DNA of 39,326 nt from an uncultured Oscillospiraceae bacterium (lineage in GTDB: Bacteria; Bacillota; Clostridia; Oscillospirales; Oscillospiraceae). Made by a program: the position numbers and the translations under genes. Positions 14,683 through 20,822 of the stretch are shown piece after piece (positions within the stretch are counted from its first letter, which is position 1; each line of letters begins with the position of its first letter). The notes beneath the pieces are model-generated. The model worked only from the letters and a program-made list of their open reading frames with translations, was not told where the DNA came from and made no database searches. The stretch is from NCBI GenBank assembly GCA_944387015.1, contig CALXDH010000022.1:1-39326 (forward strand), read 5' to 3'.

Positions 14683-14880
14683 TTATGCACTGGCAGGTGC
14701 CCGGCCCAGGAGCGCATCCACGGTGCAGTCCAGAATGTCCGCTAGTTTGATCAGGTTTGCCGCGCTGGGCAACGCCGCCCCGGACTCCCAGGCAGAAACC
14801 GATGCCTGGGAAACGCCCATGCGGTCCGCCAGTTCATACTGCCGCATTCCCCTGGATTCTCGTATTTTTTTGATTTCCAT
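14683..14880 (-). CDS. Cro-like XRE regulator, first early gene
   Basis: A 65-aa protein that is almost entirely an XRE helix-turn-helix (IKKIRESRGMRQYELADRMGVSQASVSAWESGAALPSAANLIKLADILDCTVDALL). AAAGGAGGAAGGAT precedes ATG 14880. It is the first leftward gene, and its promoter region carries a 25-bp palindrome. Position and size fit a Cro-type repressor that opposes the S24 repressor at 15690. Confidence 0.85.
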   Translation of the reverse strand: MEIKKIRESRGMRQYELADRMGVSQASVSAWESGAALPSAANLIKLADILDCTVDALLGRAPASA

Positions 14881-14903
14881 ATCCTTCCTCCTTTCCCGGA
14901 TAC

Positions 14904-14932
14904 TTGAAACGCTTGTTTGAGTGTGATAATAT
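14904..14932 (+). promoter_or_regulatory. Rightward promoter of the divergent control region
   Basis: TTGAAA (14904-14909), 17 bases, TAATAT (14927-14932). It would drive the membrane-protein gene at 14965. Its -10 lies inside the 25-bp palindrome, so a bound regulator would block it. Confidence 0.55.
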
Positions 14933-14950
14933 AGTTTAAAACTATATTAT
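14926..14950. promoter_or_regulatory. 25-bp perfect palindrome, likely Cro/repressor operator
   Basis: ATAATATAGTTT, one central A, then AAACTATATTAT. It lies between the divergent Cro-like gene and the rightward genes and overlaps candidate -10 elements on both strands. It is unrelated in sequence to the dispersed GTGTCC palindrome. Confidence 0.7.
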
Positions 14951-14964
14951 GGGGTGTTTTGATA

Positions 14965-15363
14965 ATGACCGTGGAACTGATCACCGCCATTGCACCATAT
15001 ATCACTGCCCTGGTTGGCTTGCTGAGCGGCGTATATGCTGTTTCCCGTGCCAACAGCAATCAGTTGACATCTACCTATTTCAGTCGGATGACTGCCGCCT
15101 ATGAAAACCACTGGGCCGCCTTTGCTGAATTTGTCTATTATCCCAACGACAAAACCCGGAACGCTTATGTCGTGGCTGTTTATAATGCCGTGCTTTACTC
15201 TTCCGAGGACGCGGCAAATGGCATACAGGCTTTGTTCCACAAGGCCATTGAGTACACCAGATCCGGACAGTCCGATGCGCGTCAGCTTGATAAGTGGGCC
15301 GGAGACCTTGAGGTGATTTTGCACAATGACGTTCTTCGGTTTCGCGAACGGGGTTCCCGGTAA
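14965..15363 (+). CDS. Membrane-anchored phage protein, unknown
   Basis: A 132-aa protein starting MTVELITAIAPYITALVGLL, with one N-terminal hydrophobic segment (about residues 5-25). The rest is soluble and helical (STYFSRMTAAYENHWAAFAEFVYYPNDKTRNAYVVAVYNAVLYSS). GGGGTG lies 8 bases before ATG 14965; a TTG at 14959 is possible. It lies between the divergent promoter and the repressor. The form, a membrane anchor plus helical cytoplasmic domain expressed beside the repressor, would suit a superinfection-exclusion protein, but no family is recognised. Confidence 0.65.
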   Translation: MTVELITAIAPYITALVGLLSGVYAVSRANSNQLTSTYFSRMTAAYENHWAAFAEFVYYPNDKTRNAYVVAVYNAVLYSSEDAANGIQALFHKAIEYTRSGQSDARQLDKWAGDLEVILHNDVLRFRERGSR

Positions 15364-15689
15364 AAGAATCACACCCCAGATACCACGCCAGCATCTTTCG
15401 GATCAGCCAAAGATCAACGGCCGCTCCTCTGATTCTTTTTTCAGTCTCAGCCTGTTCCAACAATCTTGGCGCTGCAGATCTTGCATCAGACTCCTTTCTG
15501 CTCCTGTTGAAAAAAAACATGGTTTTCCCCTCTCTGCCTCGCGGTTTAGTTTGAAATTGTTTAGCTTGTGGTTATAACTATAATTTCGATATTCGAAATT
15601 GTCAATCTATTTTTTCGAAATTTGAAATCTTTGTACACATTGTAAAATTTCATTTTTTAAAATTGTGTGTATTTTAGGAGGTGATTCCA
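15364..15689. other. Noncoding control region upstream of the repressor
   Basis: These 326 bases contain no convincing plus-strand gene. The left half could hold a short minus-strand peptide (15403-15486, 27 codons, with AAAGGAGTCTG before its ATG), too weak to call as a gene. The right half (15545-15660) is strongly AT-rich and contains a palindrome AATTTCGA-TAT-TCGAAATT at 15582-15600 and related half-sites TTCGAAATTTGAAAT (15616-15628). These are probable operators and promoter of the repressor gene. Confidence 0.5.
15582..15600. promoter_or_regulatory. Palindromic operator upstream of the repressor
   Basis: AATTTCGA, three central bases TAT, then TCGAAATT. A related imperfect site TTCGAAATTTGAA follows about 16 bases later. 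The AT-rich setting 90-110 bases before the repressor start suits autoregulation. Confidence 0.5.
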
Positions 15690-16349
15690 ATGGATGCAGT
15701 AGATCGGCTCTTTGAATTAGTCGATCAAAATTTCAAAGAGCAAAAAGATTTTGCCGCCGCAATTGGCGTCCCTCCTTCGCGAGTAAGTTTATGGCGAAAA
15801 CGCAAGTCTGCTTCTTTTCAGCGGTGTTTGCCCCAGATTGCCGAAGCCCTGGGCACCACCACGGAGTACGTACTCACTGGCAACGGCCCCAAACAAAAAA
15901 GAGCCGTGTCCGAATCGGACACAGCTCTGCCAAAGGGTGCGGAGCATATTGATCTGGGAACCTTCCACCGTATCCCCATTCTGGGCCGCATCTCTGCCGG
16001 GCTTCCCCTCTATGCGGAGCAGCATATTGAGGGATATACCCTGACGGATCTTAACGGCGGCGCCGAGTATTTTGCCCTCCGGGTATCCGGAGACAGCATG
16101 AACGCCGCCCGGATTCAGGACGGCGACATCCTCATCGTCCGCCGTCAGGAAGAGGTGGAAAACGGGGAAGTGGCCGTGGTGATGGTGGGGGACGAGGACG
16201 CCACCGTCAAGCGGTTCTACGCCACTGGCGACACCGTCACCCTGATGCCCCAGTCCACCAACCCGGAGCATCATCCGCAGATCTACGACGCCACCAAAAC
16301 CAGAATCCGGGTCATCGGCAAGGTGGTCAAGGTGGAATTTACATTGTGA
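15690..16349 (+). CDS. S24-type (CI/LexA-like) phage repressor
   Basis: A 219-aa repressor. Residues about 5-62 form a helix-turn-helix (FAAAIGVPPSRVSLWRKR). The C-terminal S24 peptidase domain has the cleavage site ISAG (A103-G104), the catalytic serine in SGDSM (S136) and lysine K174 in ATVKRF. RecA-stimulated self-cleavage would release lysogeny. I chose ATG 15690 because AGGAGGTGATTCCA is the ribosome site; a GTG at 15681 lies inside that site. The linker between the HTH and S24 domains is encoded by palindrome copy 5 (VSESDT, residues 73-78), at a point where repressors are usually flexible. Confidence 0.92.
   Translation: MDAVDRLFELVDQNFKEQKDFAAAIGVPPSRVSLWRKRKSASFQRCLPQIAEALGTTTEYVLTGNGPKQKRAVSESDTALPKGAEHIDLGTFHRIPILGRISAGLPLYAEQHIEGYTLTDLNGGAEYFALRVSGDSMNAARIQDGDILIVRRQEEVENGEVAVVMVGDEDATVKRFYATGDTVTLMPQSTNPEHHPQIYDATKTRIRVIGKVVKVEFTL
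15906..15922. repeat. 17-bp palindrome copy 5 (inside repressor gene)
   Basis: GTGTCCGAATCGGACAC with an imperfect extension (GAGC and GCTC outside one mismatch). It is read as V-S-E-S-D-T in the linker of the repressor. Confidence 0.9.
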
Positions 16350-16355
16350 TTTCCA

Positions 16356-16397
16356 GCCAGCGCGCGGATAAAAATAAATCGTGTCCGATTCGGACAC
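16356..16397 (+). repeat. 42-bp leader module A with palindrome copy 6
   Basis: GCCAGCGCGCGGATAAAA, seven bases, then GTGTCCGATTCGGACAC (16381-16397). It matches leader B at 17110-17151 in 40 of 42 positions. It lies 18 bases before the start of the SAP-domain gene. Confidence 0.85.
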
Positions 16398-16415
16398 GTC
16401 AAGGGAGATAGATTT

Positions 16416-17093
16416 ATGGGATTATTTTCAAATCTATTTAATCGCCCTCTGAAGCTCAATATTTACGATTTGCTATACGCTTATATGCGACGTGGAACGC
16501 CCTGGGGATTTCAGCCGTTGACTTGGAACATGAAGAATTGTTTTGACAACCATGATTTTTCCAAACATTGGGAACGTGTTTTAACTCTGAACCTGATCCA
16601 ACCTGCAGAAGCCCCAGACCGCTTGGAATTTGCCACCATAGAAGAATTGCGCCCCTCTCTAGAACAGTTTAGCTTGAAAAAGAGCGGAACAAAGGCCGAT
16701 ATAATCCAACGGATTATGGACAGCGGACATGGGGTGGAAGTAGCAGGTATGCTTCCGCAGGTAGTGGGCTTGACAGATACCGGGAAAAGCCTCCTTGCAA
16801 AGCATGACTATATCCCCTACGTGATAAAGCGCTGCAAGGAGATTCCATGCGGATATGAAAAAATGTTTGAAAAGAGAGAAAGAGACCAATCTCTGAGCAA
16901 ATATGAAGTCGTTCTGTTTGGATTAAATGAAGAATCTTTTTATACAGATGGCTGTTATGATGAAGAGGACAAAGGATATGCCCGGGATTGCCGAAGGGAA
17001 GCCGAGCGAGATTATCGAGATTTTGTAAAATCTGTGGCATCTGACGCAAAAGCCGACGGCATCGTCATCGACGTAAACAGGTATCTTAACTGA
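16416..17093 (+). CDS. SAP-domain protein, accessory prophage gene
   Basis: A 225-aa protein. Residues about 73-104 (ATIEELRPSLEQFSLKKSGTKADIIQRIMDSG) match the SAP motif, a short helix pair that binds DNA. The C-terminal half is highly charged (EKRERDQSLSKYEVVLFGLN, then EDKGYARDCRREAERDYRDF) and unrecognised. AAGGGAGATAGATTT precedes the ATG. It is more A/T-rich than the structural genes and lies in the lysogenic strand between the repressor and the integrase. With the similar leader in front of the next gene it may form a two-gene accessory unit, but its role is unknown. Confidence 0.7.
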   Translation: MGLFSNLFNRPLKLNIYDLLYAYMRRGTPWGFQPLTWNMKNCFDNHDFSKHWERVLTLNLIQPAEAPDRLEFATIEELRPSLEQFSLKKSGTKADIIQRIMDSGHGVEVAGMLPQVVGLTDTGKSLLAKHDYIPYVIKRCKEIPCGYEKMFEKRERDQSLSKYEVVLFGLNEESFYTDGCYDEEDKGYARDCRREAERDYRDFVKSVASDAKADGIVIDVNRYLN

Positions 17094-17109
17094 TCTGCAT
17101 TCATTTTCC

Positions 17110-17151
17110 GCCAGCGCGCGGATAAAATTAAAACGTGTCCGATTCGGACAC
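17110..17151 (+). repeat. 42-bp leader module B with palindrome copy 7
   Basis: Nearly identical to leader A: an 18-base shared start, two mismatches in the A/T segment, then GTGTCCGATTCGGACAC (17135-17151). It lies 28 bases before the HSDR_N-type gene. Confidence 0.85.
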
Positions 17152-17179
17152 AACGTATAGAGATGGGAGAGTGTGTGTT

Positions 17180-18280
17180 ATGGATTTCATTGACCAGCTG
17201 AAACAGTTTGCAAAGCGAGTCGACTCTATGAAGGATAGCCTGCAGACAGAGGAAGCTACCAAGACTGCGCTGATTATGCCTTTCTTTTCCATGCTTGGCT
17301 ATGATGTCTTCAATCCTCAGGAATTTGTCCCGGAGTTTACCGCTGATGTCGGCATCAAGAAGGGCGAAAAGGTCGATTATGCCATCATGAAGGACGGACA
17401 GCCGGTCATTCTGGTGGAGTGCAAGGCTATCACAGAAAACCTGGATCGGCACGACTCCCAGCTCTTCCGCTACTTCGGTACCACAACCGCCAAGTTTGCC
17501 ATTTTGACCAATGGTCAATATTACCGGTTTTACACGGATCTGGACAACCCCAACAAGATGGACGAGGATCCCTTCCTCACCATCAATATTCTGGATATTC
17601 GGGACAACCAGGTTCCCGAGCTGAAGAAGTTCTGCAAATCCGTTTTTGACATTGATTCCATTTTCAGCACGGCATCTGAGTTGAAGTATGTCCATGAATT
17701 CAAAGATGTCTTCACAAAGCAGTTAAACGATCCTTCGGATGATTTTATTCGTTTCTTCCTGCAGGGCTGCTACTCCGGCCCCAAAACACAGAATGTCCTG
17801 GAAAAATTTCGCCCCGTGCTCCGGAAAGCGCTTAATGACTATATCAGCGAAACTATGAACGATAAAATCAAGACCGCATTGGGCGGCTCCGGCGGAAGCG
17901 TTTCCATCCAGCAGGATGTAAAGCCTACGGAGGTTCAGTCTGAGGATGCAGCATCCAACGACACAACCGAAATCGAGAAACGAACTCCCAACATTGTCAC
18001 CACTGAGGAAGAGCTTGAGGCCTATTTCATCGTTAAAAACCTGCTCAGCGACGTTGCCGATCTTCACGATATTACATACAAGGATACGGAGTCGTATATC
18101 AATATTCTCTATAAGGCTAACACCCGCAAATGGATTTGTCGGCTGCGGTTAACTGATAGTATCAAAACGCTTATTATCCCTGACGAAAATAAGAAGGAAA
18201 CGAAGTATCCGCTCACAGACATCTATGATCTCCAGCAGTATAAAGATCAGCTGGTAGAAGTCTTACAACGGTATCTGTAA
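17180..18280 (+). CDS. Stand-alone type I restriction HSDR_N-like nuclease
   Basis: A 366-aa protein. Its N-terminal 150 residues match the type I restriction R-subunit N-terminal (HSDR_N_2) fold, with a PD-(D/E)xK nuclease pattern: E25, D66 in KVDYAIM, and E80-C-K82 in VILVECK, followed by QLFRYFGTTTAKFAILTNGQYYRFYTDL. No helicase domain follows. The C-terminal part (residues about 270-366) is a separate domain (TEEELEAYFIVKNLLSD...). I chose ATG 17180 because GGGAGAG precedes it; a GTG at 17135 lies in the palindrome. Such genes are frequent beside prophage integrases and may serve in defence. The target and activity are unknown. Confidence 0.85.
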   Translation: MDFIDQLKQFAKRVDSMKDSLQTEEATKTALIMPFFSMLGYDVFNPQEFVPEFTADVGIKKGEKVDYAIMKDGQPVILVECKAITENLDRHDSQLFRYFGTTTAKFAILTNGQYYRFYTDLDNPNKMDEDPFLTINILDIRDNQVPELKKFCKSVFDIDSIFSTASELKYVHEFKDVFTKQLNDPSDDFIRFFLQGCYSGPKTQNVLEKFRPVLRKALNDYISETMNDKIKTALGGSGGSVSIQQDVKPTEVQSEDAASNDTTEIEKRTPNIVTTEEELEAYFIVKNLLSDVADLHDITYKDTESYINILYKANTRKWICRLRLTDSIKTLIIPDENKKETKYPLTDIYDLQQYKDQLVEVLQRYL

Positions 18281-18282
18281 TC

Positions 18283-18312
18283 AAAAAGCCGCCCCTGGCG
18301 GGCGGCTTTTCT
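18283..18312 (+). terminator. Terminator after the HSDR_N gene
   Basis: AAAAGCCGCCC, loop CTGGC, GGGCGGCTTTT then TCTCT. It lies just after the stop at 18280 and separates that gene from the integrase. Confidence 0.8.
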
Positions 18313-18325
18313 CTGGCCAAAGAAT

Positions 18326-18339
18326 CGAACAAACGTTTT
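18326..18339. promoter_or_regulatory. Candidate LexA (SOS) box before the integrase
   Basis: CGAACAAACGTTTT matches 13 of 14 positions of the Bacillus-type SOS consensus CGAACRNRYGTTYC. It lies about 40 bases upstream of the integrase start and in front of an AT-rich promoter-like stretch. It would make excision responsive to DNA damage. Confidence 0.45.
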
Positions 18340-18381
18340 ATTTTATGAATAAAATCGCCACACTATAAAGGAGCGAGCAAC

Positions 18382-19404
18382 ATGAGAATTCCCGAACCCA
18401 AGCAGAAAAAATCCGGAAGGTGGTACATACAGCTGATGGTGGATGGTACCCGACTTAATCGGACGTTTGACAGCCGGGAAGATGCTCTCTATTGGGCCAG
18501 CGGTCTCAAAACCAAATCTGCCCAGGATGCCCGCTCTCCCCGTCGTCTTACAGTCGGCGAAGCCATTGACCGATACATCGAGAGCAAGGACGGCGTGCTC
18601 TCTCCCACCACGCTGTGGAATTATAAGAAGTCCAAGAAAAATGACTTTGAGAGCATCCAGTCCGTGCAGCTCCGCAATCTGACGCAGGAGACCGTGCAGC
18701 GCTGGGTCAACCAGCTGGCAAAGAAGAAGTCCCCCAAAACCGTGAGCAACGCTCACGGCCTGCTGAGCGTCGTCCTTGCGGCCTATTATCCTGATATGCA
18801 CCTGCGGACCACACTGCCTCAAAAAAAGCGAAGTGAGATCAAGATCCCGTCTAAAGAGGAGCTGCAAAAAATCCTGCAGGCCAGTCAGGGGACACGCTAT
18901 GAGCTGCCCATTTTGCTGGCTGTCTGGCTGGGCTTGCGGCAGTCGGAAATCGTGGGTCTCAAATGGGAAGACATCGAGGGAGACTATCTCCATATCCGGC
19001 GGGCCATGGTAGAGGGTGAAGACGGACAGGTGGAAAAAGGGACCAAGTCATACAGCGGCACCCGAACAGTCCACATCCCGCCCGCCCTGCAAAAGCAACT
19101 GAGCAAAACCACGCGGCATGGGGAGCACATCATCACGCTGTCCGGCCATGCGATTTACAACGGGTTTACCCGGATCTGCGCCAAGGCCGGTGTGCCCCAT
19201 TACCGTTTCCATGATCTGCGTCACGTCAACGCATCCGCCATGTTGGCCGCCGGTATTCCCAGCACGTACTCCAAGCAGCGGATGGGACACTCAACGGATC
19301 ACATGCTCAAGACCGTATACTATCACACAATCAAAGAGGAAGAGGTTGGATACGACAGCAAAATCGAAGCGTATCTTGCAGAAATCATGCCACCCGAGGA
19401 GTAA
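18382..19404 (+). CDS. int: Phage tyrosine integrase
   Basis: A 340-aa tyrosine recombinase. The N-terminal AT-hook-like arm-binding part (RIPEPKQKKSGRWYIQLMVDG) is followed by the core-binding domain (about 55-145) and the catalytic domain with R186 (GLRQSEI), H277-xx-R280 (FHDLRH), H303 (GHSTDHML) and the nucleophile Y313 or Y314 (TVYYHT). AAAGGAGCGAGCAAC precedes the ATG. It reads toward and ends 160 bases from the 3' end of ssrA, the usual attachment site for this class. It recombines phage and chromosome attachment sites for integration and excision. Confidence 0.95.
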   Translation: MRIPEPKQKKSGRWYIQLMVDGTRLNRTFDSREDALYWASGLKTKSAQDARSPRRLTVGEAIDRYIESKDGVLSPTTLWNYKKSKKNDFESIQSVQLRNLTQETVQRWVNQLAKKKSPKTVSNAHGLLSVVLAAYYPDMHLRTTLPQKKRSEIKIPSKEELQKILQASQGTRYELPILLAVWLGLRQSEIVGLKWEDIEGDYLHIRRAMVEGEDGQVEKGTKSYSGTRTVHIPPALQKQLSKTTRHGEHIITLSGHAIYNGFTRICAKAGVPHYRFHDLRHVNASAMLAAGIPSTYSKQRMGHSTDHMLKTVYYHTIKEEEVGYDSKIEAYLAEIMPPEE

Positions 19405-19563
19405 TTTTCCTCTCTCAAAAAGTGAAATGAAAAGTGAAATTTTTTGAATTTTGTGGTGTCAAGCTGGTCAGAAACACGCCAGTCCGCTCACGCTTGAAAC
19501 TTTCCAATCCATTGCGGCCGTAAGCAAAAAGAAGAAGCCCTGCATTTGCAGGGCTTCTCGCTT
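19405..19563. other. Prophage right junction region and ssrA terminator
   Basis: This gap between the integrase stop and the tmRNA 3' end contains a short direct repeat (AAGTGAAAT twice near 19420-19440) and the tmRNA terminator at its right end. No gene is seen. The attachment core should lie here or just inside the tmRNA end. Confidence 0.5.
19526..19562 (-). terminator. ssrA terminator
   Basis: On the minus strand, GAGAAGCCCTGCA, loop AAT, GCAGGGCTTCTTC followed by a TTTTT run. It immediately follows the tmRNA 3' end. Confidence 0.8.
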
Positions 19564-19928
19564 TGGTGGAGATGGCGGGAGTTGAACCCGCGTCCGAAAG
19601 CACTTTAACGGGGCTTTCTCCGGGCGCAGACGATTATTGCGGGAGTCTTGCTCTCCCCGTTCCCCTTCCAGACGGCAAACCGTCACGCCGTCAGGTCAGG
19701 TAAGCTTCATGATGTGTGGTGCAGGCAAAGCTTACTGCGCTCACATTTACCGCTAAACGACGCCCTCCTCGGCCCGCGGTCCCTCCGAGTCGGACGGCTG
19801 CCGTTAATTAGGCAGCAATAGCAACAGTGTTGTTGTTATTTAATTTATAAATTGCCCGTTTTATGGCGGTCAGGCGCCGCCGCCCGCTGGTCCCGCCTCC
19901 ATACCCCCGTCGAAACCGGTACATCCCC
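19564..19928 (-). ncRNA. ssrA: Transfer-messenger RNA (tmRNA)
   Basis: Minus-strand RNA of 365 nt that frees stalled ribosomes together with SmpB. The 5' GGGGAUG pairs with the 3' CAUCUCC before ACCA (G3-U wobble), forming the acceptor stem. The 3' end carries the T arm GCGGG-TTCAACT-CCCGC. The probable tag frame (19855-19808) encodes AIYKLNNNNTVAIAA and a stop, ending in the usual hydrophobic AA degradation signal. The 3' end is the likely integration site of the prophage, whose integrase points at it. The smpB gene lies 2 kb away on the same strand. Confidence 0.95.
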
Positions 19929-19964
19929 AGATCTTCAGGGCTATCAAAGCAGATCGCTGTATTT

Positions 19965-20006
19965 GGAATTGTAACACACTTCTTCCGGGAAGTGTGTTAC
20001 AATTCC
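19965..20006. repeat. 42-bp hairpin between ssrA and the SDR gene
   Basis: Two 18-base perfect arms (GGAATTGTAACACACTTC and its complement) around the loop TTCCGG. It lies 16 bases from the SDR stop and 36 from the tmRNA 5' end. There is no T-run on the minus strand, so it is not a standard terminator for the SDR gene. Confidence 0.7.
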
Positions 20007-20021
20007 ATGAAATTTATCCGT

Positions 20022-20780
20022 TCAGGTCTTGGTGATCTTCACCATCAGCTTCACCGGTGTGATTTTTGCCAAGCACCGGTAAAACTTATAAAACAGTTTG
20101 GGCGTGTAGATGGTCCGGCCCGCCCGGGCCGCCCGCAGGGCACCGCCCGCTACCTGGACCTGCTCGCAGTACGGCAGGAGTTCAAAGGTACGGGACTTCC
20201 CCGTGATGTTGCCCACATCCAGAAACTCCGTCCGCATGGGCCCCGGACAAACGGCAGTCACAGAAATGTGCTTGCGCCGCAGTTCCTCGGAAAGGCCCAC
20301 TGTAAAGGAGGAGACATACGCCTTGGATGCGGAATAAACCGTCATCCGGGGATTGGGACAGAAAGAGGCGATGGAGGAGACGTTCAGGATGTGGCCTCCC
20401 GCAGCCATGAAGGGGATCACCAGGTTGGTCACCGCCGTCAGCGCCCGGACATTTAGATCCACCATCCGGGTCTCCAGCGCGGTGTCCGTCTCCCCCAAAA
20501 GCCCCAGATAGCCGCAGCCGGCGCAGTTCACCAGAAGCATCACCTCCGGCTGCTCCGCCGCCAAACGCCCGCTGAGCGTGGAAAAGCTCACCGGATCGCA
20601 GAGATCCAGCGGCATGCACACCGTCTCGACGCCTACCATTTCCCGGGCCGTCTGTTCCAGCCGGTCCTCCCGGCGGGCGATCAGCCAGCAGCACTCAATG
20701 TCCGGAAACACGTCCGTCAGCTGGCGGGCAACTTCCCGCCCCAGTCCGGAGGACGCACCGGTGATGATTGCGGTTTTCAT
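20022..20780 (-). CDS. Short-chain dehydrogenase/reductase
   Basis: A 252-aa classical SDR oxidoreductase. It has the nucleotide-binding motif TGASSGLG (residues 7-14), NCAG (85-88) and the catalytic S136-Y149-K153 (NVSSIAS, YSASK). The Arg after the first strand (LIARREDR) suggests NADPH preference. The C-terminal KLFYKFYRCLAKITPVKLMVKI is hydrophobic and basic and may attach the enzyme to the membrane, as seen in several acyl-CoA or ketoacid-type SDRs. The substrate cannot be told. It lies 42 bases after the cyclophilin gene, probably in the same operon. Confidence 0.9.
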   Translation of the reverse strand: MKTAIITGASSGLGREVARQLTDVFPDIECCWLIARREDRLEQTAREMVGVETVCMPLDLCDPVSFSTLSGRLAAEQPEVMLLVNCAGCGYLGLLGETDTALETRMVDLNVRALTAVTNLVIPFMAAGGHILNVSSIASFCPNPRMTVYSASKAYVSSFTVGLSEELRRKHISVTAVCPGPMRTEFLDVGNITGKSRTFELLPYCEQVQVAGGALRAARAGRTIYTPKLFYKFYRCLAKITPVKLMVKITKT

Positions 20781-20822
20781 CTGGACCCCTCCTCTTCGAT
20801 TTTGGCTCGTTGGAATTTTGTT

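Larger units (their letters stand above)
1..19563. mobile_element. Integrated tailed prophage, left end outside the window
   Basis: A continuous block of phage genes: portal, terminases, HNH endonuclease, replication and partition genes, regulators and a tyrosine integrase. The integrase abuts the 3' end of ssrA, a classical integration site, so the right junction is expected at or just inside the tmRNA 3' end (19564-19600). The exact attachment core cannot be fixed because the other junction lies left of the window. The late genes are cut at position 1, so capsid, tail and lysis genes are missing from view. Confidence 0.93.

Noticed and set aside
15080-15520. Minus-strand 146-codon frame between the membrane protein and the repressor
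   Set aside because: It overlaps the 3' half of the plus-strand membrane-protein gene and its product becomes basic and low-complexity there. A 27-codon frame at 15403-15486 has a better ribosome site but is too short to support on its own.
19790-19801. Partial palindrome copy in ssrA (TCCGAGTCGGA)
   Set aside because: It matches only the inner part of the prophage palindrome, lacks the GTG/CAC ends and lies in a structured tmRNA helix.
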